DNA from: Clostridiaceae bacterium BRH_c20a
GTDB lineage: Bacteria; Bacillota; Peptococcia; Peptococcales; BICA1-8
DNA length: 64,000 nucleotides
Assembly: GCA_000961765.1 (NCBI GenBank)
Contig: LADT01000088.1
Coordinates: forward strand, 1-64,000
Direction: 5' to 3'
The first letter of the stretch is position 1. Each line of letters begins with the position of its first letter. Below are positions 1-8,669 of the stretch, in pieces. Below the pieces are notes generated by a model that was given only the letters and a program-made list of their open reading frames with translations, searched no databases and was not told the DNA's origin. The translations under genes were made by a program, and so were the position numbers.

Positions 1-104
1 CCGAGTTTCTCAATAGTTTTCTGTTTGACCTTGCCATCTTGTCTGTAACCCTGAACAAAAGAAAGATAGGGTTTGCCATTGCTCATACTTTTTTTTAGAT
101 ACAT
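1..104 (-). CDS. IS1634-type transposase, N-terminal part, runs off the left edge
   Basis: The first 34 codons are visible. They begin MYLKKSMSNGKPYLSF and continue with VQGYRQDGKVKQKTIEKLG, the conserved opening of IS1634-type (IS4 superfamily, DDE) transposases. The start at 104 is preceded by GGAGGTG at 112-118, seven bases upstream, so translation signals look intact. Whether the rest of the gene is complete lies outside the window. It marks the left end of a region rich in mobile-element remnants. Confidence 0.7.
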   Translation of the reverse strand, partial: MYLKKSMSNGKPYLSFVQGYRQDGKVKQKTIEKL

Positions 105-224
105 ATAAAAACACCTCCATTCCTTATTATACAATAATACACGACGATATACAACAATATAATGCATAAAGATTGACATAAAAAAACCCCTATTTTAAAG
201 GGTTCAGACGTGTTTTTTATGTGA

Positions 225-455
225 GCTTACTGCAGAACTAGGGAATTAGATATAAACTCATTTGAGTCAGGTTCTAAAAAAAGAATAATAATTGGTCACC
301 TTACACAAGAAGTTATAGATTTTTTAAATCTTAACATATTACCATGCAATATTGTTTTATGGGATGATAGATATAAATACATCGAGAAGCATAAGAATGA
401 TTTTTCTTCAGAAGAAGTCTTTTATAGGCACATTAAACAGATACATTCAATCTAA
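225..455 (+). pseudogene. Open frame without a start, 3' remnant of an unknown gene
   Basis: An open frame follows a TGA at about 222 and ends at TAA 453-455. It would encode roughly 76 residues, ending in EEVFYRHIKQIHSI. There is no ATG or ribosome-binding site near its 5' end, so at most this is the 3' piece of a gene cut by rearrangement. I do not recognise the family. The mix of charged and hydrophobic residues looks protein-like, but the evidence is thin. Confidence 0.3.
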
Positions 456-524
456 TACCTGTTGGAAGTTTAAATGAGTTGACTTTCGTTAATAATATTG
501 ATACGATTAACATAACATAATAGT

Positions 525-659
525 GACAGATTACTTGAGGGCAGAACGGGCAGCTGCCACGCCACTATCTTTGGTGGTCTTAAAAGAGATGTAGGGTTGC
601 CAACCTACCAAATAATCTGTCTGCGATCTGAAAAGGCCTCATTCACTTGGGGTCTTTTC
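525..659 (+). ncRNA. Candidate structured RNA with enclosing stem, three hairpins and a terminator
   Basis: A long-range stem (525-537 with 609-621; core GACAGATTA pairing with TAATCTGTC, then one C/A mismatch and three more pairs) encloses three local hairpins. These are 540-544/554-558 (GGCAG/CTGCC), 562-565/574-577 (CCAC/GTGG), and 591-598/602-608 (GGTT/AACC plus GTA/TAC with one bulged G). An 11-bp hairpin at 630-659 follows. The layout resembles a riboswitch aptamer plus expression platform, or a small RNA. No gene follows on the plus strand, and I cannot match it to a known family. The fold was built by eye and has not been tested for covariation. Confidence 0.45.
630..659 (+). terminator. 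Terminator-like hairpin ending the structured RNA
   Basis: Arms 630-640 and 649-659 pair over 11 positions (two are G-T) around an 8-base loop. The 3' arm ends in TTTTC and is followed by TCGTATTTTA. The U-tract is imperfect, so termination efficiency is uncertain. Confidence 0.45.
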
Positions 660-894
660 TCGTATTTTAGCGACTCATTTTTACACCCTCAACAGTATAC
701 TTATTTCCATAGTATTTATTTTCATAAGTATCATTTATCTTAACTTTACTTTAAAACCCTTCTGGTTATTGCCCCAAATCAATTTTAGGCATCTACTTAA
801 CTAGCATCACCTAGAGCTTTAATTTTTTGGCTGGTTACTATTCTGGATTTAATCCCTTACTATTTTATGTATTTCACACTTTTTTGAATTTTCA

Positions 895-1260
895 TTAATA
901 ATTATGTATATATCTCACAACTGCCATAAGATGTTTTTCATCATCAATAGTCTCACTCTTAAACCTATCCTGAAATAAATGGCCTACTCGATTATATTTT
1001 TTATTCAAAAAGGGCAAGCATAACTGGTATTAATTTTTTTCATTACACCGGCAATATTTTCTGTTTTAATTAATAAATGAACATGGTTATTCATTAAGCA
1101 ATATCCATACAGGTCAAAACTTCTTCTTTTTCTTTTCCCTAATGATACCTAATAGCTTCTCCCGATCCCTGTCATCTTTGAAAATTTCCCTTTTCTCATT
1201 CCCCCGAATCATTACATGATAAAAACCAGACTGACTTATTTGTCTACTTATCCTTGCCAT
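895..1260 (-). pseudogene. Degenerate RAYT (IS200-like Y1) transposase
   Basis: Reading the minus strand from ATG 1260 gives MARISRQISQSGFYHVMIRG and then NEKREIFKDD, the typical N-terminus of REP-associated tyrosine transposases. A frameshift near 1125 disrupts the frame. In another frame the HUH-type motif NNHVHLLIKTE is recognisable, followed after a further shift by VGHLFQDRFKSE and VRYIHNY, where a stop ends the match. The usual C-terminal part is missing. The gene is therefore dead, but its association with the adjacent REP-like palindromes is preserved. A second copy of its first ~30 codons lies at 11372-11465. Confidence 0.8.
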
Positions 1261-1295
1261 TCCTCGCCATTAGATCACCCCCCTAGAGTATTCTA

Positions 1296-1398
1296 TAATA
1301 TTTTCCTTATGTTGTGTCAAAGGACCGTCCCCAGACACATCTAATATTTTCCTTATGTTGTGTCAAAGGACCGTCCCCAGACACACTCCCCAGACACA
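1296..1398. repeat. Tandem 46-bp repeat carrying REP-like palindromes
   Basis: Two direct copies of a 46-bp unit (1296-1341 and 1342-1387) each contain an imperfect 27-bp palindrome (1313-1339, 1359-1385). Each palindrome runs from TGTGTC to GACACA around the core GGACCGTCC. A third partial copy of the right end follows to 1398. The same palindrome occurs at 11507-11533. In both places it lies just upstream of a RAYT start, the arrangement expected for REP sequences mobilised by Y1 transposases. Confidence 0.8.
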
Positions 1399-1409
1399 TC
1401 CTCCGATAA

Positions 1410-1523
1410 ACTGGAGAAGCTGTAGTTGAGGAGTTTAAACCCATTTTAAGCGGCATAAAGGTGGGAGACTCTAAAAGCCAGGTTATCCAGTCCTTCGGTG
1501 CGGACTATCAAGAGAACATTTAA
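1410..1523 (+). pseudogene. Short coding remnant, unknown family
   Basis: An open frame between TAA 1407-1409 and TAA 1521-1523 reads VVEEFKPILSGIKVGDSKSQ and continues VIQSFGADYQENI. The GIKVGDSKSQVIQ stretch resembles the repeat seen at the C-terminus of some secreted Firmicutes proteins of unknown function. There is no start codon or RBS, and the sequence lies between transposon debris. It is probably a C-terminal fragment. Confidence 0.25.
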
Positions 1524-1632
1524 TCAGTCTATTATTATCATTACTCCCAAACCACTTAAATTTCCACGCAAAACAAGAACCTTCCCATGATAGTCCACCA
1601 GCCTGATTGAAAATGGGCAAAAGGTTTGCGAT

Positions 1633-1908
1633 CTAACCTCCTAATATATATGCAAATATAGTAAGATCATTTTTATTATTCAACTTTATCTCTTTTATAT
1701 TATGATAAACTTTTTCATTGCATACGTAAGCAAATATATTTTTAATAAATCCTGTTTTAGAGTCAATCATTTCTTTCAAATTGTTATGGAAAAAAAATTC
1801 TATCAACTTTTTTTCAAATTCTTCACTACTTTCTACTTCAAATTTAATATTTTTATTTGTATATTCACTTTTAAATGGTATACATAATTTTATATTTACT
1901 TCCTTCAA
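1633..1908 (-). CDS. MoaD/ThiS-like ubiquitin-fold protein
   Basis: A small protein (91 residues from the TTG at 1908) ending in ...IFAYILGG. The terminal Gly-Gly is the activation and thiocarboxylation site of MoaD/ThiS-type sulfur carriers. GGAGGA lies six bases before the chosen TTG; an upstream TTG at 1923 overlaps that SD and is unlikely. It is the last gene after aldehyde:ferredoxin oxidoreductase, ferredoxin and an amidohydrolase. MoaD paralogues often accompany AOR genes and are thought to supply dithiolene sulfur for the tungstopterin. Sequence similarity is weak apart from length, fold-like pattern and the GG end. No terminator is evident downstream. Confidence 0.6.
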   Translation of the reverse strand: MKEVNIKLCIPFKSEYTNKNIKFEVESSEEFEKKLIEFFFHNNLKEMIDSKTGFIKNIFAYVCNEKVYHNIKEIKLNNKNDLTIFAYILGG

Positions 1909-2117
1909 AACTATTCCTCCCAAAGGTATTTTAGTTACAATTCATTTGTTCTCAAATAAATATTTATTACAATAAGATATTTTTATCTGTGACTACCAGT
2001 GTTAATACAAGACTTTAGTTTGAATAGAACTCCACCTTAAGCGAAGAAATGATATAATTATCAGAATATATATAATAGGCAAAGAACAGCCATTATTATC
2101 TATTACTGAAAACACCT

Positions 2118-3113
2118 TTAATATTGAATTTTAAATAATTGACAAGCATTTTTATATAATACTTTATCTCTCTGTTCCTGGTCTAGCCCTAGTTCTTCAA
2201 TTCTTGTTACTGGATCAGCTTCCAGCATATATAAGGGATAGTCCGTTCCTAATATGAGATTATCTATACCAATAACTTTTACTAGTAATTCTAAGGATTC
2301 TTTAGAGTGGGTTATAGTGTCAAAATAGACATTTTCCTTAACATATTCCAACGGACTTCTTTTACTATGTTTACTAGTCTTTTTCATAACCTTGAATCCG
2401 TGCTCTAATCTTCCCAGCTGGTAGGGTAAATATCCTCCAGCGTGGGACAACCCAATTTTTAGATTAGGAATTTTATCAAATATTCCACTAAGTATTAGGT
2501 TTGCTATTGCAGCTGTAGTACAAAAAGGATGTCCCAAGATTGGTCCTAAGTCATAATCTTCCATAAGAGGAATACTTCCAACCGCTAATGGGTGTATAAA
2601 AATGAAAATATCATTATTAGCAGCTTCTTCAAAAAAGGGGAAGAAATATGGGTCTGATAAATTTTTTTCGTTAACTTCACTTCCAATTTCAATAGAATTA
2701 AAATTTAATTCTTTTTTTACTCTTCTTAATTCTTTTACTGCTAAGTCTACATCCTGAAGTGGTACTGTTGCCATTCCAATGAAATCCTTATACTTATTAA
2801 CAGCAGAAAAAATTTCATTATTGCAGGTGTAAGCTACTTCATTAGCCACTTCTGCTGGCGCATAATAATAGAACAGTCTTGGTGAAACAGATAAAGCTTG
2901 ATATTTAATATTAGTATTATCCATATGTTCTAACCTAACTTGTGGATCAACAGCCGCCGGATTATAGGGATGTATAAAGCCACCATTAAATTTAATGAAT
3001 TTTGTACCATCATCTTTTTCTACAAAATCAGCTAAAAATCTTTTATCTCTTTTAATAAGATCCACAAAGCCCTGTGGTAATATATGTGCGTGTACATCAA
3101 TAGCCTTTTTCAT
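2118..3113 (-). CDS. Amidohydrolase of the ACMSD / resorcylate decarboxylase family (PF04909)
   Basis: 331 residues. The N-terminal AIDVHAHILP supplies the HxH metal site of the amidohydrolase TIM barrel. IFIHPLAVG (~residues 170-178) and GLSHAGGYLPY (~221-231) give further metal/catalytic histidines, and LGTDYPL (~288) the conserved aspartate. This family contains zinc-dependent non-oxidative decarboxylases of aromatic or semialdehyde acids and some hydrolases, so decarboxylation or C-C cleavage of an organic acid is plausible; the substrate is unknown. The start is supported by AGGAGGG upstream. The gene sits 82 bases after the ferredoxin gene in what looks like one AOR transcription unit. 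Confidence 0.75.
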   Translation of the reverse strand: MKKAIDVHAHILPQGFVDLIKRDKRFLADFVEKDDGTKFIKFNGGFIHPYNPAAVDPQVRLEHMDNTNIKYQALSVSPRLFYYYAPAEVANEVAYTCNNEIFSAVNKYKDFIGMATVPLQDVDLAVKELRRVKKELNFNSIEIGSEVNEKNLSDPYFFPFFEEAANNDIFIFIHPLAVGSIPLMEDYDLGPILGHPFCTTAAIANLILSGIFDKIPNLKIGLSHAGGYLPYQLGRLEHGFKVMKKTSKHSKRSPLEYVKENVYFDTITHSKESLELLVKVIGIDNLILGTDYPLYMLEADPVTRIEELGLDQEQRDKVLYKNACQLFKIQY

Positions 3114-3195
3114 GATATTCCCTCCTGTGTTAAATATAGATTTAAAACATATTACCTTATTAATGGGATACCAAATTAAAATAATATGTTAAACG

Positions 3196-3606
3196 CTATT
3201 TAAAGGTAATTGCTTTCATTGTACATACCTTAATACATTGTGGTTCTCCTCCACAAAGCTGGCATTTCATAGCCACATTATTTATTAAATCTTTAAATAC
3301 AGCATTTTGTGGACAAGCATCAACACACAGCCAACAACCAGTGCAATCTTCCTTATTTATCTCAAGTGAGCCTGTTTTCTCATTCTCATTTATTGCCTCA
3401 AAAGGACATGCTTCAATACAATATCTTTCTTCACATTGATCACATACAACGGGCTTATCATAAGCAATCAGCGCATTTGTTTTGACTCTTATATTTGATC
3501 TTTGGGGATTAATCTCATTTTTAGTGAAGTTCATTGAACAAATCTGTTCACACATTCTACAACCCGTACAAAGATCATCATTTACTACTATTTTCCCAAT
3601 AGCCAT
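3196..3606 (-). CDS. Polyferredoxin, AOR-associated electron carrier
   Basis: 136 residues packed with cysteines in the order CTGCRMCEQIC, CDQCEERYCIEACP, CTGCWLCVDACP and CQLCGGEPQCIKVC. This is the four-cluster pattern of the HycB/CooF/DmsB-type ferredoxin family. It is encoded 30 bases downstream of the aldehyde oxidoreductase and is the obvious electron acceptor for it, probably passing electrons to the general ferredoxin pool. There is no signal peptide or membrane segment, so it is cytoplasmic. A clear GAGGTGG precedes the ATG. Confidence 0.85.
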   Translation of the reverse strand: MAIGKIVVNDDLCTGCRMCEQICSMNFTKNEINPQRSNIRVKTNALIAYDKPVVCDQCEERYCIEACPFEAINENEKTGSLEINKEDCTGCWLCVDACPQNAVFKDLINNVAMKCQLCGGEPQCIKVCTMKAITFK

Positions 3607-3636
3607 ATTTCCACCTCTCCCATAGGATTTTAACTT

Positions 3637-5499
3637 TTAGAAAGATTTAGATAAATCACTTTCAAACTCTATGAAATCAAGGCCCAATTTTTCTAATGTA
3701 TCTCCTGTTGGAATACCACTATCTTTATCCCAACCTCTTATTTCATAATACTCATTCAACATTTTGTCTAAAATTTCTTGACCAATCACTTTGTCCTTAC
3801 CAGGACCAGCAGGTAATGGCTCATTTAATATTCTAGGTGGTAGAGTATCCTCCTTTCTTGTTACCCCTTGTTTTACATTATAGGCCCTTATGAGAGTTGC
3901 TATTCGATCAGACATTTTTTCAAGATCTTCATAAGTATAGTTCATTCCAGTAACCAAGTTAATTACTTCAGTTAATCCTTTTAATTTCATTTCAAATCCA
4001 AATCTTAAAGCGGCATCACATATTAAAGCTGAATGTACAACTTCTCTAAAGTCTTGTAATCTTTCAACTAAAGCGGCATTACCTTTCCAGCCGTAGTTAT
4101 CATAATAATTCTTAGATAATCCAGGAACTTCAGTTGGTTTTGCTCTTCTATGACATCCTCCTCTACTTGCTGTAGCATAAGCTAATCCCATGGCAAAGGC
4201 ACCCCTTGGATCATATGCTGCAAGTTCAAGACCTTTACTATGAATTGCAAATTTCTCTGTGCCTCTACCTATAATTTCTGATGCTTTTTTAACGCCTTGT
4301 GCTAAAATAGCTCCTATACCCTCTCTAAAGGCTATCTTTCTTAATAGCTCCATTTGTACGTCATCGTTTCCAAACCGTAAATCTAAACCATCTACTTCCT
4401 CTTTAGATAAAATGCCTCTTTCAAAACATTCCATAGCGAAGGCTACTGCTGAACCAGCTGACATTGTATCTAGTCCCAATTGGTCACATAATAAATTAGA
4501 TTTAGCTATGGTTTCTATTTCACCAACTCCACAATTTGAGCCTAAAAGACCTATTGTTTCATATTCAGGTCCTACAACCTTTGTTCCTTCATATTTACCT
4601 TTTTTTACTATACTATATTTAGCACACGGAACTTGGCAACCATAGCACGCCTTATCCCTTTCAACTATACGCTCTTTCATAGCAAAAGCATTAATATTAT
4701 CGATTTCTTCAAATGTCCCTGATTGAAAGTTACGTGTTGGTATAATCCCAAGGGCATTACTAGAAGTTGTAGTATAGCTAGTTCCATATCTTATGCGATT
4801 CTCCCCGAAAAATGAATTCCTAAACATTTCTGGAAGATCATTTACAACATATGAGAATAGTTTTTCCGGCTCAGCAACCTTAATTCCTTGTGTTCCTTTA
4901 ATAGCGATAGCCTTAATATTTTTTGCCCCTAAGGATGCTCCTGCACCAGCCCTACCTGCCTGATGATAAAAATCTGTAGAAACACATGCATAAGGGACTA
5001 GATTTTCGCCAGCAGGCCCTATTGTTATGACTCTAAATTTTTCTCCGAGTTCATCTAATAATGCTAATTCAGTATCATCAGAGTTCATACCCCAAATATG
5101 AGATGCATCCCTTATTTCAATCTTCTCATTGTAAATATATATATAGCTTGGCTTTTCCGCCTTTCCAACTACAGTTAATACATCATATCCAGCAAATTTT
5201 ATCTCAGCGGCAAAGTTACCTCCACAATAGGAATCATTAAAGATTCCAGTTAAAGGTGATTTTGTAATTATTACAAATTTTGAACCTGTAAAAAGTGCAC
5301 CGGTAAGAGGTCCTGTTGCCAAAATTACTGGATTTCTTTCATCAAAAGGATCAAGATTTAGATCATGGTCAAATAGCATTCTGGCTCCTAGCCCTCTACC
5401 TCCAAGATACTTTTTTGCTCTCTCTGGATTCAACGGTTCCGTTTTAAATTCATTCTTTGTAAGATCAATAGTTAGTGTTTTTCCCATATATCCGAACAT
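3637..5499 (-). CDS. aor: Tungsten-containing aldehyde:ferredoxin oxidoreductase
   Basis: About 620 residues, the usual AOR length. The N-terminal domain starts MFGYMGKTLTIDLT and carries the conserved GGRGLGARML segment. The iron-sulfur ligands are C285, C288 and C292 (CYGCQVPC), with C494 (ALICDAALRF) as the fourth; these fall almost at the positions known from Pyrococcus AOR. Members oxidise aldehydes to acids with ferredoxin as acceptor, or run in reverse. I start at the ATG at 5499 (SD GGAGGG eight bases upstream) rather than the TTG immediately before it. The TRAP transporter upstream and amidohydrolase downstream suggest an imported organic acid is processed through an aldehyde. The substrate cannot be read from sequence. 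Confidence 0.92.
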   Translation of the reverse strand: MFGYMGKTLTIDLTKNEFKTEPLNPERAKKYLGGRGLGARMLFDHDLNLDPFDERNPVILATGPLTGALFTGSKFVIITKSPLTGIFNDSYCGGNFAAEIKFAGYDVLTVVGKAEKPSYIYIYNEKIEIRDASHIWGMNSDDTELALLDELGEKFRVITIGPAGENLVPYACVSTDFYHQAGRAGAGASLGAKNIKAIAIKGTQGIKVAEPEKLFSYVVNDLPEMFRNSFFGENRIRYGTSYTTTSSNALGIIPTRNFQSGTFEEIDNINAFAMKERIVERDKACYGCQVPCAKYSIVKKGKYEGTKVVGPEYETIGLLGSNCGVGEIETIAKSNLLCDQLGLDTMSAGSAVAFAMECFERGILSKEEVDGLDLRFGNDDVQMELLRKIAFREGIGAILAQGVKKASEIIGRGTEKFAIHSKGLELAAYDPRGAFAMGLAYATASRGGCHRRAKPTEVPGLSKNYYDNYGWKGNAALVERLQDFREVVHSALICDAALRFGFEMKLKGLTEVINLVTGMNYTYEDLEKMSDRIATLIRAYNVKQGVTRKEDTLPPRILNEPLPAGPGKDKVIGQEILDKMLNEYYEIRGWDKDSGIPTGDTLEKLGLDFIEFESDLSKSF

Positions 5500-5532
5500 C
5501 AAATATACCCTCCTCGTAAGAAATATTTTGTA

Positions 5533-7398
5533 TTATGCGTTTGGTATATAATTGCTTTTCCTTATACTAACAAAAAAGTAATGGAATGCTGCAAGTGCCG
5601 CTAATGCTGCGAGGTTTAGCAATATATTTGGTATTAGCAAAGAAAATGCTATTACTATTAAAATAACTAATTCAAATGCTTTCAATCTCTTGAACCAGTA
5701 CCCATTTAGGACACCCGTTGCAACAGGTGTTGCAAACAGATACAGGATATAAATATAGACTGTTTCTAACATATTTCCCTGGGCTAACATCTGTGGAAAA
5801 TATGCAAATACAAAAGGAGCTACGTATAACATAGTTGAATATTTTAACCCAGCAATACCAGTTTTCATTGGGTCAGCATCCGCTATACTTGCCGCTGCAA
5901 AAGCTGATACACAAACAGGTGGTGTAACATTAGATAAACCTGCTGTCCAGAATGAGATAATATGAGCTACGAGGTAACTTACTCCCATACTCGTTAAAGC
6001 TGGTACAGCAACTAGTGAAACTACTATATAGGTACCTACCTGTGTAGCCCCCATACCAACTAATGTTGAAACAATGCTTATTAAAATTATCGCTATAAAT
6101 AAATTACCCTGTGAGAATGCTACTACTAAGGCCCCAAACTTAGTTCCTAGCCCTGCAAGAACAATAGCCGATAATACAAGGCCTAGTACACCTATAGTTG
6201 CTCCAACTGATAAATTATTTTTAGCGGCCGAAGCCAAAGCATCTGCAAACTTCTTAGGAGTTATCCTATTTTTAGGACTAAACCAACTTAGTGCTATTGC
6301 CAATAATATGGAATAAAAAGCTGCAAAGGGTGGGGAAAAGTGCATTAACAAAAGCACTAATATTGTAATAAGAGGTAGAAAGTAATACCATCCTTGTTTC
6401 AGAGTTTCCTTTGCAGGCGGAATATCTTCATCCGGACTAGCTTTTATGTCCATCTTCAAGGCCCGATGGTGCACAGACCAACCTACCCAGTAAAAATACA
6501 AAAGTGCTGGAACAGCGTTTATAGCTGCAACCTTAAGATAACTGGTTTCGGAGAATACAGCCAATAAAAATGCTCCCGCTCCCATAACAGGTGGAAGATA
6601 CTGTCCACCTGTAGAGGCAGCCGCTTCTATACCCCCAGCTTCTTCTGGTTTAAATCCTACCTTTTTCATCATTGGGATTGTGAATACACCTGTAGTTACA
6701 ACATTTGCAGCTGAACTTCCAGTAATTGAGCCAATCAGACCACTAGCTAAAATTGACATTTTAGCGGGTCCACCGACCCAATTTTTTGTAAGTGATTTAG
6801 CAAGTGTAATGAAAAATTCTCCACCACCTGAAACCTCTAAAACAGCCCCGAAAATTATAAAAGGTATTACATATGTAGCAAAGGTATCTGTAACAACTCC
6901 AAACATACCTTCCATAGTGCTATATGAAAATTCTATGATTCTAACGACTGAAAACCCTCTGGTTCTAAGTATTCCCGGTAGGAAAGGTCCAAAATATAGC
7001 TGTCCAAGAAAAACTGCAGATAATATTACTAGTACCCACCCCATTACCCTTTTAACTGCTGCAAGAAGTACAATTACACCAATGACACCAAATAGGGTAT
7101 CCAATATAGTGGGACTTGCAAATCGGTGAACAGCATAGGAGGGATATTGCATAATCCAATATCCAAAGGTAAGAATACTAAGTCCAATTAAGGATATATC
7201 TAAAATATTAACTTTCTTTGATTTCTTAGTACTACCATAGAGTATAAAACAAAGTATTGAGTTAAACATCAAATACATTCCTCTATGACTCTCGGTAGAA
7301 ACTAATCCAAAACCTGCTGTATAGAAATAAAATGCCCCCATTGCTACTGAAATCCAATAAAAAGCTTTAAGCCAGAATCCTTGCAGCACACGTTTCAT
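5533..7398 (-). CDS. TRAP transporter, fused 4TM/12TM permease (TAXI type)
   Basis: 621 residues, almost wholly hydrophobic. The protein fuses the small DctQ-like (four-helix) and large DctM-like (twelve-helix) subunits into one polypeptide, the form typical of TAXI-dependent TRAP systems. Recognisable segments are ILASGLIGSITGSSAANVVT (~residues 216-235) and GGQYLPPVMGAGAFL (~264-278) in the DctM part. It would use an ion gradient to import the ligand delivered by the binding protein encoded just upstream at 7491-8579. A 92-base gap with a small hairpin separates the two genes. AGAGGTG precedes the ATG. Confidence 0.92.
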   Translation of the reverse strand: MKRVLQGFWLKAFYWISVAMGAFYFYTAGFGLVSTESHRGMYLMFNSILCFILYGSTKKSKKVNILDISLIGLSILTFGYWIMQYPSYAVHRFASPTILDTLFGVIGVIVLLAAVKRVMGWVLVILSAVFLGQLYFGPFLPGILRTRGFSVVRIIEFSYSTMEGMFGVVTDTFATYVIPFIIFGAVLEVSGGGEFFITLAKSLTKNWVGGPAKMSILASGLIGSITGSSAANVVTTGVFTIPMMKKVGFKPEEAGGIEAAASTGGQYLPPVMGAGAFLLAVFSETSYLKVAAINAVPALLYFYWVGWSVHHRALKMDIKASPDEDIPPAKETLKQGWYYFLPLITILVLLLMHFSPPFAAFYSILLAIALSWFSPKNRITPKKFADALASAAKNNLSVGATIGVLGLVLSAIVLAGLGTKFGALVVAFSQGNLFIAIILISIVSTLVGMGATQVGTYIVVSLVAVPALTSMGVSYLVAHIISFWTAGLSNVTPPVCVSAFAAASIADADPMKTGIAGLKYSTMLYVAPFVFAYFPQMLAQGNMLETVYIYILYLFATPVATGVLNGYWFKRLKAFELVILIVIAFSLLIPNILLNLAALAALAAFHYFFVSIRKSNYIPNA

Positions 7399-7425
7399 AT
7401 TTCACCTCTTTTCTTAAAAATGAGA

Positions 7426-7450
7426 GGAGAAAGCCAAATTGGCTAACTCC
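7426..7450. repeat. Intercistronic inverted repeat between binding protein and permease
   Basis: GGAG/CTCC and AGCCAA/TTGGCT arms form a small hairpin in the gap between the TAXI binding-protein gene and the permease gene. There is no U-tract. Such hairpins commonly protect the 3' end of the highly expressed binding-protein message. Confidence 0.4.
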
Positions 7451-7490
7451 CCTATGCACTTTGTGTTTTTGTCAAATGAGAAGACCTAAT

Positions 7491-8579
7491 TTACTTGTTC
7501 TTGTCCACCCAGCCCTCATTACCATAATCATCAAAATTATATTTATTTACATTATCTTCGAAAAATTTTAAAGCTGCAGGATGAATTTTAACCCCTGAAT
7601 TTTTCATTATATCTAAACCAGGTCTTGTAAACTTCCATTGTCCATATCCATCTCCAAGCTTCTTATATACCTCAGGATCATATATAGTTGTTAAAACATC
7701 CTCTACTACATAATCCGGAACATCTTTGTGAGCAATTATAAAGAATGGTACAAATGGCACTCTAACTGGTTCCATTATCCCTTTATATGCTCCCGCAGGT
7801 ATCTTATCATCATAGTAGAAAGAATGAGCTGCAAGAAGTTTTCCCATTTCTTCATCAGTAAATGGAATTATTTTAACTCCTTGAGTCTCCGAAAGTTCAG
7901 AAATAGCACCTACTGGAATACCAGTTCCACCAACAGCTTCAAGCTGACCATCTGCTAGTGCACGACCTGCATCACTAAATTGTAAATATTCACGCTTAAC
8001 CTTATATCCTAAAGTGTCAATAATAACATCAGAATTATACTGGGCTCCCGAACCAGGTTGCCCCATAGCTATTGTCTTACCCTCTAGATCTTTTAAGCTA
8101 TTGATACCTTTGTTTTTAGTTAGTGTTACAAAATAGTGAGGTCCTGGCATATAATATGACACTATTCTAATATTATCAGTTTCTAGTCCTTTAAATTGCC
8201 CAACTCCATTAGCACCTTCCCAAGCATTTGAACCATGAGCCATTCCAAAATCTAATTCCCCTAACAGTATTCTCTTAACATTATCAGCTGAGGCTCCTGT
8301 TGCAATATTTGTTACATTTATGTAATCATACTTTTCGGAAACAATTGGAGCTAGTACGCCTGTAGCATAATAATATCCTCCACCTGCTGATGAGCTACCC
8401 CAAGAGATTTCTATTGGCTTTTTAACTTCACCTTTTGGCTCTTCTGCCTTAACTTCTTCTTTAGGCTTTTCCTGTGGAGCTGATTGACCCGAAGGTTGAC
8501 TACTACATCCGATGAATACACTTAAAACCATTAACATTGTTAACATTAATACCAACATCTTAGCTTTCTTACTAAACAC
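7491..8579 (-). CDS. TAXI-family TRAP transporter solute-binding lipoprotein
   Basis: About 362 residues from the GTG at 8579. A positively charged start (MFSKKAKM) is followed by a hydrophobic stretch and the lipobox FIGC with Cys25, so it should be an extracytoplasmic lipoprotein. A charged linker rich in E and K precedes the binding domain, which opens ISWGSSSAGGGYYYATGVL, typical of the TAXI (TRAP-associated extracytoplasmic immunogenic) family. The frame is open upstream to 8669, but the extra 30 residues would bury the signal peptide; GGGGGAG sits correctly for the GTG. It delivers an unknown organic acid to the 5533-7398 permease. Confidence 0.85.
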   Translation of the reverse strand: MFSKKAKMLVLMLTMLMVLSVFIGCSSQPSGQSAPQEKPKEEVKAEEPKGEVKKPIEISWGSSSAGGGYYYATGVLAPIVSEKYDYINVTNIATGASADNVKRILLGELDFGMAHGSNAWEGANGVGQFKGLETDNIRIVSYYMPGPHYFVTLTKNKGINSLKDLEGKTIAMGQPGSGAQYNSDVIIDTLGYKVKREYLQFSDAGRALADGQLEAVGGTGIPVGAISELSETQGVKIIPFTDEEMGKLLAAHSFYYDDKIPAGAYKGIMEPVRVPFVPFFIIAHKDVPDYVVEDVLTTIYDPEVYKKLGDGYGQWKFTRPGLDIMKNSGVKIHPAALKFFEDNVNKYNFDDYGNEGWVDKNK

Positions 8580-8669
8580 TTTGATCTCCCCCTTAATTTT
8601 AATTTTCCCCTTAGTAACTGGTTTTGCCGTCATTGAACTTCCCCTTAATCTTAATTCTTTTCTTTTCAC

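Noticed and set aside
525-621. tRNA-Sec or other tRNA-like RNA
   Set aside because: No T-arm (GGTTCRA), no anticodon hairpin of 7-base loop, and no CCA-like 3' end in the folded segment.
2030-2058. Plus-strand extended -10 promoter (TGATATAAT) antisense to the amidohydrolase
   Set aside because: No acceptable -35 at 16-18 bases and the region is very AT-rich, so a chance match is likely.
4259-4645. Plus-strand open frame of 128 codons
   Set aside because: Opposite the AOR gene, including the codons of its iron-sulfur motif; no RBS and no family resemblance.
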